Source: Paulinella micropora
Taxonomy: Eukaryota > Cercozoa > Imbricatea > Euglyphida
Assembly: GCA_009731375.1 (NCBI GenBank)
Contig: BJOX01000174.1
Span: 393,856 to 457,855, forward strand
DNA: 64,000 bases
Reading direction: 5' to 3'
Position 1 is the first letter of the stretch. Each line of letters opens with the position of its first letter. Below the pieces are notes generated by a model, which saw only the letters and a program-made list of their open reading frames with translations, did not search any database and was not told the origin of the DNA. A program made the position numbers and the translations under genes. Below, piece by piece: positions 22,458-34,837 of this stretch.

Positions 22458-22940
22458 TGTATTTATGTATGTATGTATGTATGTATGTGTATGTATGTGT
22501 ATGTATGTATGTATGTATGTATGTATGCATGTATGTATGTATTTATGTATGTAGGTATATAGGTATATAGGTATGTAGGTATGTATGTATGTATGTATGT
22601 ATGTATGAATGTATGTATGTATGTATGTATGTATGTATGTATGTATGTATGCATGCATGCATGCATGCATGCATGTATGTGTGTATGTATGTATGTATGT
22701 ATGTATGTATGCATGTATGTATGTATGTATGCATGTATGTATGTATGCATGTATGTATGTATGTATGTATGTATGCATGTATGCATGTATGTATGTATGC
22801 ATGTATGCAGGTATGCATGTATGTATGTATGTGTGTATGTATGCATGCATGCATGTATGCATGTATGTCTTTTCCCTTTCTCCCTCTCTCCCTCTCTCCC
22901 TCTCTCCTCTCTCCTCTTATCCATCTCTCTCTCTCTCCGA

Positions 22941-22981
<41 letters not shown>

Positions 22982-23256
22982 ACACACACTCTCTCTCTCA
23001 CTCTCGCTCTCTCAGGCTCTCTCTCTCTCTCTCTCTATGTATGTATGTATGTATGTATGTATGTATGTATGTGTGTATGTGTGTGTGTGTGTGTGTATGT
23101 ATGTCTGTATGTATGTATGTGTATCTATGTATGTGTATGTATGTGTATGTATGTGTATGTGTGTGTATGTATGTATGTATGATGTATGTATGTATGCATG
23201 CATGCATGCATGCATGTATGTATGTATGTATGTATGTATGTATGTATGTATGTATG

Positions 23257-23301
<45 letters not shown>

Positions 23302-23732
23302 TATATGTATGTAATGGATGCATGCATGCAGGCATGCATGCATGTATGTATGTATGTATGTACATATGTATGTATTTATGTAGGTATGTATGTATGTACG
23401 TACGTATGTATGTATGTATGCATGTATGTATGTATGTATGTATGCATGTATGTATGTATGTATGTATGTGTATGTATGTATGTGTATGTATGTATGTATG
23501 TATGTATGCATGCATGCATGCATGCATGTATGTATGTATGTATGTATGTATGTATGCATGCATGCATGCATGCATCATGCATGCATGCATGTATGTATGT
23601 ATGTATGTATGTGTGTATGGTATGTATGTTTGTATGCATGTATGCATGCAATGATGTATGTATGTATGTATGTATGTATGTATGTATGTATGTATGTGTG
23701 TGTATGTGTCTATGTATGTATGTATGTATGTA

Positions 23733-23765
<33 letters not shown>

Positions 23766-24028
23766 ATATGTATGTATGTATGTATGTGTGTGTATGTATG
23801 TATGTATGTATGTATGTAAGTATGTAGGTATGTAGGTATGTATGTATGCATGTATGTATGTATGTATGCATGTATGTATGTATGTATGTATGTATAGGTA
23901 TGTAGGTATGTAGGTATGTAGGTGTGTAGGTATGTTGGTATGTATGTATGTATGTATGTATGTATGTGTGTATGCATGCATGCATGCATGCATGCATGCA
24001 TGCATGTATGTATGTATGTATTTATGTC
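20921..24028. repeat. 3.1-kb TG/TGTC/(TATG)n array
   Basis: (TG)n, then (TGTC)n to about 21400, then (GTAT)n with frequent GCAT substitutions to 24028, interrupted by a CT-rich block at 22868-23036. All tetranucleotide units read GTAT on plus; the complementary polarity appears at 25525. Long Tyr/Val/Cys/Met frames here are repeat translations. Confidence 0.95.
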
Positions 24029-24113
24029 ACGTAGTAAATGCGACATTGATGTTAATATTACCGTGATCATTAATTTATTCAATATTAATCAAGATTATGC
24101 AACAACAAAAAAA

Positions 24114-24188
<75 letters not shown>

Positions 24189-24298
24189 NNNNNNNNNNNN
24201 NNNNNNNNNNNNNNNNNNNNNNNNNNNNNNNNNNNNNNNNNNNNNNNNNNNNNNNNNNNNNNNNNNNNNNNNNNNNNNNNNNNNNNNNNNNNNNNNNN

Positions 24299-24349
<51 letters not shown>
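24029..24349. repeat. Short unique piece and poly-A around a gap
   Basis: Unique to 24110, then A-homopolymer on both sides of Ns 24189-24298. Confidence 0.85.
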
Positions 24350-24351
<2 letters not shown>

Positions 24352-24931
24352 ATATTAATCAGCCAATATAAATCCAGGCAATATTAATATTAATCAACCG
24401 TCTTATCATGTTAATCAATATTAATAAATATAGTAATCAATATCACTCAATCAATATGAACTTGAGTTCAACTTGAATCAATATTAATCCGCAATATTCA
24501 TCAACATATTAATAATCAAGTAGTATGACGGTGGCAGTTGATAATAAAACGGAACCTAGATGATCAAAATGAAGTAACGGAACCGTAGGCTAAAAATAGA
24601 TGTAACTTGAAACTTGAAGAAAATTATATATTAGTAACACAATATCATAGTAATAATTCGGTCCCGGCCGTACGATGTTCAATGGCACATGACTCATGAT
24701 TCTGGATCATACTGATAATATGACTCGTCTCATCTTATTCAATATTATTCAACTTATGATTAGTATTATATTAATCAATACTATGCAATACTATTCAATA
24801 TTATGCTTCAATATAACTTATCAAGTTCAATATTATTCAATTAGTGTTATTCAATATTATTGATACTGATTTAATATTATTCAATATTATTCAATATCAT
24901 TCAAATATTCATGACTCATGATTCAATATTA
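24350..24931. other. AT-rich region with degenerate TTCAATATTA units
   Basis: The word TTCAATATTA and variants recur many times, densest at 24730-24930. No gene seen. Confidence 0.6.
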
Positions 24932-25210
24932 TTACTGGGTACATTCAAGTGTCAAACTTAGCCATCGAATTTTAGTTAAGGGTCAGATTTCAGATTAGCG
25001 GTCAGATTTCGAATTAGTGGTCAGCATTCGAATTAGTTCAATTTAACGGCTATATACGTCCGCAAAATCTGTATCATTTTTGCGAAATGTTACAGTTAAA
25101 TTGACCTAATTTGAATTCTGGCCGCTAATGTAAAATCTGACCGCTAATCTGAAATCTGACCCTTAACTCAAATTTGATGGCTGAGTTTGACACTTGAATG
25201 TACCCAGTAA
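24932..25210. mobile_element. MITE 2, long-armed foldback element with TA flanks
   Basis: 279 bp. The ends are TTACTGGGTACATTCAAGTG and its exact reverse complement, with TA on both outer sides. The arms pair for about 100 bp with few mismatches (CAGATTTCAGATTAGCGGTC on both). The core has CGTCCGCAAAAT and GCGAAATGTTAC, which recur inverted in MITE 3 at 47379. No ORF, so it would need a transposase in trans, presumably Tc1/mariner type given the TA. Confidence 0.9.
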
Positions 25211-25335
25211 TATTTAAGGTTATTATTCAATATTATTTAACGTTATCAGGAGTCAAAATTATTAAACCTAATTATTGAATATGGCATTAATGTTGGTCAA
25301 TATTACTTAATAACGGTAGCCTGAGGCTGATGATG

Positions 25336-25340
<5 letters not shown>
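25211..25340. other. AT-rich flank of MITE 2
   Basis: Continuation of the AATATTA-rich sequence, ending in GATGATGATG. Confidence 0.5.
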
Positions 25341-25395
<55 letters not shown>

Positions 25396-25479
25396 AGAGA
25401 GAAAGAGAGAGCCTGAGAGAGCGAGTGTGTGTGTGTGTGTGAGAGAGAGAGAGTGTATGTGAGAGAGAGAGAGTGTGTG

Positions 25480-25526
<47 letters not shown>

Positions 25527-25556
25527 CATACATATATGCATGCATGCATACATACA

Positions 25557-25588
<32 letters not shown>

Positions 25589-26213
25589 ATATACATACAT
25601 ACATAACATACATACATATATACATACATACATACATACATACATACATGCATGCATGCATGCATACATACATACATACATACATACACACACACAAGAC
25701 ATACATCATTCACATACATACATACATACATACATACATGCATACATGCATACATGCATACATGCATGCATGCATACATGCATGCATGCATGCATACATA
25801 CATACATACATACATACATACATGCATGCATACATGCATACATACATACATACATACACACATACATACAACATATACATACACATACATACATACATAC
25901 ATACATACAAACATACATACATACATACATGCATACATACATACATGCATACATACAAACATGCATACATACATACATACATACATACATACATACACAC
26001 ATACACATACATACATACACATACACATACATACACATACATACACATACATAGATACACATACATACATACAGAAACACATACATAGACACACACACAC
26101 AAACACACACACACACACATACATACATATACATACATACAAACATACATACATACATACATACATACATACATACATACATACATGCATACATACATGC
26201 ATGCATACATACA

Positions 26214-26245
<32 letters not shown>

Positions 26246-26599
26246 ATATACATACATACATACATACATGCATGCATGCATGCATGCATACATACATACA
26301 TACATACATGCATACATACATACATACACACATACATACATACACAAGACATACACAAGACATACATACATGCATACATACATGCATACATACATGCATG
26401 CATACATGCATGCATGCATACATACATACATACATACATACATACATGCATACATACATACATGCATACATACATACATACATACATACATACACATACA
26501 TACACATACATACATACATACATACATACATACATACATACATACATACATACATACATACATACAAACATACATGCATACATAGATACATTACATACA

Positions 26600-26630
<31 letters not shown>

Positions 26631-27022
26631 CATGCATGCATGCATGCAGCCTGCATGCATGCATGCATGCATGCATGCATTACATACATGCATAAATACA
26701 TACATAAATACATAGATACATACATGCATGCATACATGCATGCATACATGCATGCATGCATGCATTCATGCATACATACATACATACATACATACATACA
26801 TACATACATACATACATGAAGACATAAATACATACATACATACATACATACATACATACATACATACATACATGCATACATACATGCATACATGCATGCA
26901 TGCATGCATACATGCATGCATGCATGCATGCATACATACATACATACATACATACATGCATGCATACATGCATACATACATACATACATACATACATGCA
27001 TACATGCATACATACATACATA

Positions 27023-27145
27023 CACTTCAGTGAAATTCAGTGACTGACATACATACAGACATATACAACAAATACTGACATATATACATATATACATACA
27101 TGTACATATGCAAAGCAAGTGCCACTGCACTGAAGTTCAGTGAAT
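27023..27145 (-). repeat. Palindrome-ended element, copy A (inverted)
   Basis: A 123-bp copy in the opposite orientation to copies C-E. Ends carry CACTTCAGTGAAATTCAGTG and TGAAGTTCAGTGAAT. It sits in the CATA half of the array, so its orientation flips together with the array. Confidence 0.85.
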
Positions 27146-27159
27146 CGCATGCATGCATG

Positions 27160-27191
<32 letters not shown>

Positions 27192-27193
27192 CA

Positions 27194-27227
<34 letters not shown>

Positions 27228-27497
27228 CATGGATACATACATACATACATGCGTGAATACATACATACGTACATACATACACACAGACATACATAGATAC
27301 ATACATACAACCATACATACAACCATACATGCATGTATGTATGTATGCATGTATGTATGTATGTATGTATGTATGTATGTATGTATGCATGTATGCATGT
27401 ATGCATGTATGTATGCATGTATGTATGCATGTATGTATGCATGTATGTATGTATGTATGTATGTATATATGTATGTATGTTTGTATGTGTGCATGCA

Positions 27498-27540
27498 ATT
27501 CACTGAACTTCAGTGCAGTTGCACTTTCTTTGCATATGTA
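27498..27540 (+). repeat. Palindrome-ended element, copy B (left half only)
   Basis: Has ATTCACTGAACTTCAGTG and the following GCAGTTGCAC, then runs into TATG repeats. The right half is missing. Confidence 0.8.
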
Positions 27541-27554
27541 CGTATGTATGTATG

Positions 27555-27585
<31 letters not shown>

Positions 27586-27860
27586 TGTATGTATGTAATG
27601 TATGTATGTATGTATGTATGTATGTATGTATGTACGTACGTATGTATGTATGTATGTATGTATGTATGTATGTATGTATGTGTGTATGTGTGTATGTGTG
27701 TATGTATGTATGTATGTATGCATGCATGCATGCATGTATGGTTGTATGGTTGTATTTATGTATGTATGTATGTATGTATGTATGTATGGTTGTATGTATG
27801 TATGTATGTATGTATGTACGTATGTATGTATTCACGCATGTATGTATGTATGTATGCATG

Positions 27861-27894
<34 letters not shown>

Positions 27895-27965
27895 TGTATG
27901 TATGTATATATGTATATATGTATGTATGTGTGTACGTATGTACGTATGTATGTATGTAGCATGCG

Positions 27966-28089
27966 ATTCACTGAATTTCAGTGCAGTTGCACTTGCTTTG
28001 CATATGTACATGTATGCATATATGTATGTATGTCAGTATGTGTTTGTGTATGTCTGTATGTATGTCAGTCACTGAATTTCACTGAAGTG
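27966..28089 (+). repeat. Palindrome-ended element, copy C
   Basis: A 124-bp copy from ATTCACTGAATTTCAGTG to TTTCACTGAAGTG with TTGCACTTGCTTTGCATATG in between. Confidence 0.85.
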
Positions 28090-28173
28090 TATGTATGTAT
28101 GTATGCATGTATGCATGTATGTATGTATATATGTATGTATGTATGTATGCATGCATGTATACATGCATGTATG

Positions 28174-28204
<31 letters not shown>

Positions 28205-28334
28205 TGTATGTATGTAATGTATGTATGTATGTATGTATGTATGTATGTATGTATGTATGTATGTATGTATGTATGTACGTACGTACGTACGTACGTAATG
28301 TATGTATGTATGTATGTATGTATGAATGCATGCG

Positions 28335-28469
28335 ATTCACTGAACTTCAGTGCAGTTGCACTTGCTTTGCATATGTAAGTCGTATGTACATGTATGTATA
28401 TATGTATGTATGTCAGTATTTGTTTGTGTATGTCTGCATGTATGTCAGTCACTGAATTTCACTGAAGTG
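28335..28469 (+). repeat. Palindrome-ended element, copy D
   Basis: 135 bp, same ends; carries a 10-bp insertion (AAGTCGTATG) after the GCATATGT word. Confidence 0.85.
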
Positions 28470-28697
28470 TGTGTATGTATGTATGTATGTATGCATGTAT
28501 GTATGTATGTATGTATGTATGTATGTATGTATGTATGTACATATGTATGTATGTATGTATGTACGTATGCATGCATGCATGCATGTATGTATGTATGTAT
28601 GTATGTATGTATGTATGTATATATGTATGTACATATGTATGTATGTATGTATGTAACATATGTATGTATGTATGTACATTATGTATGTATGAAAGCA

Positions 28698-28821
28698 ATT
28701 CACTGAACTTCAGTGCAGTTGCACTTGCTTTGCATATGTACATGTATGTATATATGTATGTATGTCAGTATGCGTTTGTGTATGTCTGTATGTATGTCAG
28801 TCACTGAATTTCACTGAAGTG
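28698..28821 (+). repeat. Palindrome-ended element, copy E
   Basis: 124 bp, same ends. Copies C, D and E are about 365 bp apart from start to start, with TATG array between, so they are also a long-period tandem repeat. Confidence 0.85.
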
Positions 28822-28941
28822 CATGTATGTATGTATGTATGTATGTATGTATGCATGTATGTATGTATGTATGTATGTATGTATGCATGCATGCATGCAT
28901 GTATGTATGTATGTATGTATGTATGTATGTATGTATGTACG

Positions 28942-28972
<31 letters not shown>

Positions 28973-29082
28973 TGTATGTATTTATGTATTTATGTATGTA
29001 TGTATGTACGTATGTACATTATGTACGTATGTACGTACGTATGTATGTATGTATGTATGTACGTTTGTACATACATACACAC

Positions 29083-29115
<33 letters not shown>

Positions 29116-29345
29116 CATACATACATACATATATACATACATACATACATACATACATACATAAATACATACATATGTACATACATACATACACACATAC
29201 ATACATACATACAAGTACTCATACATGCATGCATACATACATACATACATACATACACACATACATACATATATACATATATACATACATACATACGTAT
29301 ACATACATACATACATTCATACATACATGCATGCATACATGCATA

Positions 29346-29702
29346 TGAGTAAAATAGTTTTGACACTTTTTGCTGTACAATTTTGTTTTAAATTTATCAA
29401 AGAAGAGGAAGCTTGAAGAAGAAGAAGAAGAAGAAGAAAGACTGAAGAAGAAGAAGAAGAAGAAGAAGAAGAAGAAGAAGAAGAAGAAGAAGAAGAAGAA
29501 GAAGAAGAAGATGGAAGGGAGGAAGGGAGGAAGTAAGGAAAAGATCCTAGAATCGAACAGGGAGGAAGGAAAGGAAAGTACTATTGAAGACGAAAGAATA
29601 CAGAGTAATGAGGGACATATATTGAGGGAATTCGAAAAGTATAGAGCAGAGCGAAACTTGGCAGATAGAATTGCAATCATGCACTTCTTATTGCAGTGAG
29701 AT
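29346..29702 (+). other. (GAA)n array with a low-complexity open frame
   Basis: A plus frame from about 29370 to the TGA at 29700 is open through a Glu/Lys repeat and ends in a non-repetitive part (EFEKYRAERNLADRIAIMHF). Only the last 50 codons could be protein. No family recognised and no splice evidence. Confidence 0.25.
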
Positions 29703-30726
29703 GTCTGAACTGAAATTTTTTTTTTCCTGACAATTTTCCTTTTTACTCTGGCAATTTCCCTTTTCACCTATATCAATCAGACTATCACTACTTCTTATGA
29801 GTCGTTAACAAAAATAACGCAAATACGGAATATTTGTGGCACAACTGTTATTTTCTCACCGACTTACGTTCTCTAACACACGAAACCATCCCAACCTCAA
29901 CCATCTCCCTACCACAGATAATCTCCTTCAGAATCCTTCGTCTTGAGCACAGCTCAAAAGCCCTGCCCTTCGTCGTGGGCACAGCTCAGAAGCCCTGGAC
30001 GACTATATATCTAGTATATATACACACACCCTTACTTTGCCCTTACTTACTCTTCAACCCTTGCCCTTAAACGTAACCTAGTACTTACTTATCCTTTTGC
30101 AAAGGGGTGAGCACGGTCACTCGTGGTCTGGTAAACCCCTGTTAATAAATGACTATTCTAGAAAGTAGAATGCATATGTGATAATTATCTCGAGGCCGTG
30201 ATGGTCTGTGACTGGACCCCGACCTCCCTCTGACAAAGTGCACAGCCTGGGCCCCGTGTCAGTACCCTAAATTCATTCATCGTCCCCCACCTAGTGTGAG
30301 TCTATACTACCCCCGGCTAGTTATTGATAATTCTATTTATACTGACTTAATCCATTGATTTCATATAATATTATTCTATATTCCCCCTGCTGGCCTCGTC
30401 TGTGCCAGAAGATTTTGCACGAGTTCCCTTGTGTAAAATTGTCACTTCGTGTGACCGTAAATACGTCAAGTTGCCTCATATGATGATTACGGATAGAATC
30501 CGAGTCAGATACGTACTGCTACAATTACTTCTGCTCATAAATAAAACTGAAGTTATAATTATATATTTAATAAATGTTGATAGGGGCAGACTGTCACATA
30601 CATACATTCATACTCCGTGACGTACAGAACACAAATCCATACGTAACATACATACATAACACATACATACACACATACGCACATACGCGGCCATATACGC
30701 ACGAACGCACGCACATACACATATAC
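29703..30726. other. Unique sequence, no gene recognised
   Basis: AT-rich, frames of up to about 80 codons without a recognisable motif. Near 29945-29990 a 20-30 bp stretch (GGGCACAGCTCA / GAGCACAGCTCA) is duplicated. Confidence 0.45.
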
Positions 30727-31128
30727 ATCATCATAATCATCGTCATCATCATCATCATCATCATCATCCATCATCATCCATCAATGGCATCATCCATCAT
30801 CGTCCATCATCATCCATCATCATCCATCATCATCCATCATCGATCATCATCCATCATCCATTCATCCATCATCATTCCATCATCATTCCTTCATCATTCC
30901 ATCATCATTTCATTTATCATTTCATTTATCATTCCATCATCATTTCATTTATCATTCCATCATCATTTCATTTATCATTCCATCATCATTCCATCATCAT
31001 TCCATCATCATTCCATCATCATTCCATCATCATTCCTTTATCATTTCATTTATCATTCCATTATCATTTCATTCATCATTCCATCATCATTCCATCATCA
31101 TTCCATCATCATTCCATCATCATCCGCC
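30727..31128. repeat. (ATC)n / CATCATTC satellite
   Basis: About 400 bp of ATC-based units (CATCATTC, CATTTATC). Not coding. Confidence 0.9.
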
Positions 31129-31365
31129 AATGAATTCATACAGAATACGAATAGGTGCATGTATGAAGCATAGATTTTTCGCATGTACGCATTCATTTAT
31201 ACTTTTCGTTAGCGTGTTCTTCGTTATTTCATTTTGTATGTCTTGGAAGTATACGTCGGGATTGCAGACAGAAAGGTAAATTTATGATTTATTTCAATTG
31301 AATTTTTCATTTCACTTCCTCTGCATGCTGGGAATGAACGTCGAAATACTTTTGTTACGCTTTGC

Positions 31366-31409
<44 letters not shown>

Positions 31410-31897
31410 CGACAACGACAACGACATCATTATCAACAACATCAAGAACATCAAGAACATCAACAACCTCAAACATCAACAACAACAACAGCAAACTTCC
31501 AGATTCACGCTAAACCTCGTCCCTTTTGATCCGCACACGCTTCGCACTAGTCCTGTGGCTGCTGTTCGGTGTGGTCCTTGCTGATTTTTCTTCTTCCTGC
31601 GCGCTCGTTCGCAGACCTTGCGGGTCGTGCGCAAAGAACTCGACCGCGGCCTGCGCGAAGGGCGCACGACCAGCCCACAAACCGTGTTCCAGATGCGCGA
31701 AGCTGCAATAAGTTGTTTCTACTTCCCGCACAGCGCCCCCTGCTTCTCCTGCGGCATGGCGATAATAGCGCTCAGCTCATTGTAGCCCTTGCCCGATATA
31801 TCCTGCCTTGTTTTCTTCCCGTCACGGAAGGACGCGACAGGGATCCAGTCGCATTGGATGTATATGAGCTCGATGCTCTGGTTGACGTAATTTACAG

Positions 31898-32135
31898 GAC
31901 CATCCAAGCATCACGTCAGTGGATCTGCGAGGCAACGACTTGAGTGTGGAAAGCGGCTCGGCGTTGGCGGCCGTGGCCAAGCAAAATCCCCGCATCAAGG
32001 AGATGTGTGGGATTCTGCTTGATTCACTGCGGGACAACAAAGTTACATCTTATTCTGAATTCAAAAAGTTTGGGCCCTGCAGAAGCGGCTATGTTGGCTG
32101 AATTCTTGAAGGTCAACATGAATTTCAGTAAGATA
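31898..32135 (+). pseudogene. Leucine-rich-repeat (RNI type) gene fragment, frameshifted
   Basis: After a plausible acceptor (GTAATTTACAG at 31887-31897) the plus frame reads SITSVDLRGNDLS, SALAAVAKQNP, the pattern of ribonuclease-inhibitor-type LRRs. Near 32040 the next repeat continues only in another frame (LHLILNSKSLGPAEAAMLAE), so one base has been lost or gained. It ends at AATTTCAG followed by the repeat at 32141. LRR proteins of this type are binding scaffolds; the full gene is not here. The same fragment recurs at 33424-33661. Confidence 0.65.
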
Positions 32136-32140
32136 TAATC

Positions 32141-32350
32141 TGTAATGCCCCCAATGATAGCTCAAGAAAAAGTCGGTAATACAACCAAACACAGTTCTCA
32201 AGAATGAGAATGATGTCTCGTTATATTAGCTCAGTGAAGCCGAAAAAGGAAAACGGCAACAGACCAGGAATAAAATGGCATCAGGTCCAATCCGGACCTG
32301 TCACCAGGAAAAGGTACTTTTTACCGGCTATCCGGGTGGTGATGCCTACA
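32141..32350 (+). repeat. TG..CA-bounded dispersed repeat, copy 1 (210 bp)
   Basis: Starts TGTAATGCCCCC and ends GTGATGCCTACA, so the termini are TGTA/TACA, as in many LTRs. Copies at 33667-33876 and 44814-45052. No target-site duplication is visible. Candidate solo LTR or TRIM-like element. Confidence 0.65.
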
Positions 32351-32696
32351 GTACCCCCTCCCGATTTTATGACGGAAATAGCATTTTCGTCATACAACTT
32401 CTGACTTCTTTCTGCAAAATAGTATGCGCTATGGAGTCATGCCACACAGCGCATCGACCCACGGATAGACGCTAAAAGACGATAAATATATCCTGATACG
32501 GCACGTCAAAGCGGATTCTCTAGCCGTTCTTGTAAATTTTGAACTCCTTCCCCTCAATCTCTCTTTTTTTTTCTTTTTTTTTCCTGCAGTATGTCAAGAA
32601 CAAATGTAATATTATTAAAACATACAAGCAACGTGGTGCTGTATTCCCCCCTTGATCTCCTTCTTCTTCTCATAATAATAATAATAATAATAATAG

Positions 32697-32797
32697 TGCT
32701 TCTCTGTCAATGGCTGATGCATTTCTGCACATGCGCCTCCATCGTCTCACCCGTGAGGGGAGTACGAAGAATTGACGATAAGCTCTAATGACACCCC
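32697..32797 (-). mobile_element. SINE fragment at the end of duplicate copy 1
   Basis: The last 101 bp of the SINE (3' end AGAAGCA with AAT tail to the left); the rest is lost in the gap. Confidence 0.85.
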
Positions 32798-32891
32798 NNN
32801 NNNNNNNTTATGATTTATTTCAATTGAATTTTTCATTTCACTTCCTCTGCATGCTGGGAATGAACGTCGAAATACTTTTGTTACGCTTTGC

Positions 32892-32935
<44 letters not shown>

Positions 32936-33423
32936 CGACAACGACAACGACATCATTATCAACAACATCAAGAACATCAAGAACATCAACAACCTCAAAC
33001 ATCAACAACAACAACAGCAAACTTCCAGATTCACGCTAAACCTCGTCCCTTTTGATCCGCACACGCTTCGCACTAGTCCTGTGGCTGCTGTTCGGTGTGG
33101 TCCTTGCTGATTTTTCTTCTTCCTGCGCGCTCGTTCGCAGACCTTGCGGGTCGTGCGCAAAGAACTCGACCGCGGCCTGCGCGAAGGGCGCACGACCAGC
33201 CCACAAACCGTGTTCCAGATGCGCGAAGCTGCAATAAGTTGTTTCTACTTCCCGCACAGCGCCCCCTGCTTCTCCTGCGGCATGGCGATAATAGCGCTCA
33301 GCTCATTGTAGCCCTTGCCCGATATATCCTGCCTTGTTTTCTTCCCGTCACGGAAGGACGCGACAGGGATCCAGTCGCATTGGATGTATATGAGCTCGAT
33401 GCTCTGGTTGACGTAATTTACAG

Positions 33424-33661
33424 GACCATCCAAGCATCACGTCAGTGGATCTGCGAGGCAACGACTTGAGTGTGGAAAGCGGCTCGGCGTTGGCGGCCGT
33501 GGCCAAGCAAAATCCCCGCATCAAGGAGATGTGTGGGATTCTGCTTGATTCACTGCGGGACAACAAAGTTACATCTTATTCTGAATTCAAAAAGTTTGGG
33601 CCCTGCAGAAGCGGCTATGTTGGCTGAATTCTTGAAGGTCAACATGAATTTCAGTAAGATA
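33424..33661 (+). pseudogene. Second copy of the LRR fragment
   Basis: Identical by eye to 31898-32135, including the frameshift, as part of the 1512-bp duplication. Probably the same locus assembled twice. Confidence 0.6.
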
Positions 33662-33666
33662 TAATC

Positions 33667-33876
33667 TGTAATGCCCCCAATGATAGCTCAAGAAAAAGTC
33701 GGTAATACAACCAAACACAGTTCTCAAGAATGAGAATGATGTCTCGTTATATTAGCTCAGTGAAGCCGAAAAAGGAAAACGGCAACAGACCAGGAATAAA
33801 ATGGCATCAGGTCCAATCCGGACCTGTCACCAGGAAAAGGTACTTTTTACCGGCTATCCGGGTGGTGATGCCTACA
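33667..33876 (+). repeat. TG..CA-bounded dispersed repeat, copy 2
   Basis: Part of the 1512-bp duplicate, same sequence as copy 1. Confidence 0.65.
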
Positions 33877-34222
33877 GTACCCCCTCCCGATTTTATGACG
33901 GAAATAGCATTTTCGTCATACAACTTCTGACTTCTTTCTGCAAAATAGTATGCGCTATGGAGTCATGCCACACAGCGCATCGACCCACGGATAGACGCTA
34001 AAAGACGATAAATATATCCTGATACGGCACGTCAAAGCGGATTCTCTAGCCGTTCTTGTAAATTTTGAACTCCTTCCCCTCAATCTCTCTTTTTTTTTCT
34101 TTTTTTTTCCTGCAGTATGTCAAGAACAAATGTAATATTATTAAAACATACAAGCAACGTGGTGCTGTATTCCCCCCTTGATCTCCTTCTTCTTCTCATA
34201 ATAATAATAATAATAATAATAG

Positions 34223-34319
34223 TGCTTCTCTGTCAATGGCTGATGCATTTCTGCACATGCGCCTCCATCGTCTCACCCGTGAGGGGAGTACGAAGAATTG
34301 ACGATAAGCTCTAATGACA
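34223..34319 (-). mobile_element. SINE fragment at the end of duplicate copy 2
   Basis: Same 3' fragment, cut at the gap 34320-34429. Confidence 0.85.
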
Positions 34320-34429
34320 NNNNNNNNNNNNNNNNNNNNNNNNNNNNNNNNNNNNNNNNNNNNNNNNNNNNNNNNNNNNNNNNNNNNNNNNNNNNNNNNN
34401 NNNNNNNNNNNNNNNNNNNNNNNNNNNNN

Positions 34430-34572
<143 letters not shown>

Positions 34573-34837
34573 GGACACCGTGATAGCCCAGTGGTCAAGT
34601 TCTACCATCTGGGCCCTGTCGCCAGTTCGATTCCCGTCGGTGCCACCAGTATTTTCATTGAACATACCGATCCGTCTGGACCAGTATTTTCATTGAACAT
34701 ACCGGCCCGTCTGGAAGTGTTGGAACTGCCCTTGCGGGGGTGTCATTAGAGCTTATCGTCAATTCTTCGTACTCCCCTCACGGGTGAGACGATGGAGGCG
34801 CATGTGCAGAAATGCATCAGCCATTGACAGAGAAGCA
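34573..34837 (+). mobile_element. tRNA-derived SINE, full copy 2
   Basis: 265 bp, plus orientation. A box TAGCCCAGTGG at 34583-34593, B box AGTTCGATTCC at 34624-34634, end AGAAGCA at 34831-34837 followed by CTATTATTATT. The A-to-B spacing suits an internal RNA polymerase III promoter. Confidence 0.92.

Larger units (their letters stand above)
25341..29345. repeat. (GA)n then 3.8-kb tetranucleotide array with polarity switches
   Basis: (GA)n to 25524. From 25525 to about 27337 the plus strand reads CATA; from 27338 to 29068 it reads TATG; from 29069 to 29345 CATA again. Each switch is abrupt and the first passes through CATGCATG. The palindrome-ended element described below is embedded five times near the middle. 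Confidence 0.95.
31282..32793. repeat. 1512-bp segment, copy 1 of an apparent duplication
   Basis: Same as 32808-34319 with a ten-N gap between. It holds a CAA microsatellite, the LRR fragment, a TG..CA repeat and the 3' part of a SINE. The matching breakpoint at an N gap suggests overlapping contigs rather than a genomic tandem duplication. Confidence 0.85.
32808..34319. repeat. 1512-bp segment, copy 2 of an apparent duplication
   Basis: Copy 2, ending in the same SINE fragment and followed by Ns 34320-34429. I saw no difference from copy 1 by eye. Confidence 0.85.

Noticed and set aside
20966-22570. Open frame of over 500 codons of Met/Tyr/Val/Cys
   Set aside because: Pure translation of the (GTAT)n array; equal frames exist on both strands. 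The same holds for other long repeat frames such as 25303-26676 and 55334-57238.
31510-31907. Minus-strand frames opposite the LRR fragment
   Set aside because: They look protein-like in part, but no motif is recognisable and the plus strand has an LRR with an acceptor.
31282-34319. A genuine 1.5-kb tandem duplication
   Set aside because: The copies look identical and meet at a 10-N gap, the same signature as at 8300 and 39812; treated as assembly overlap.
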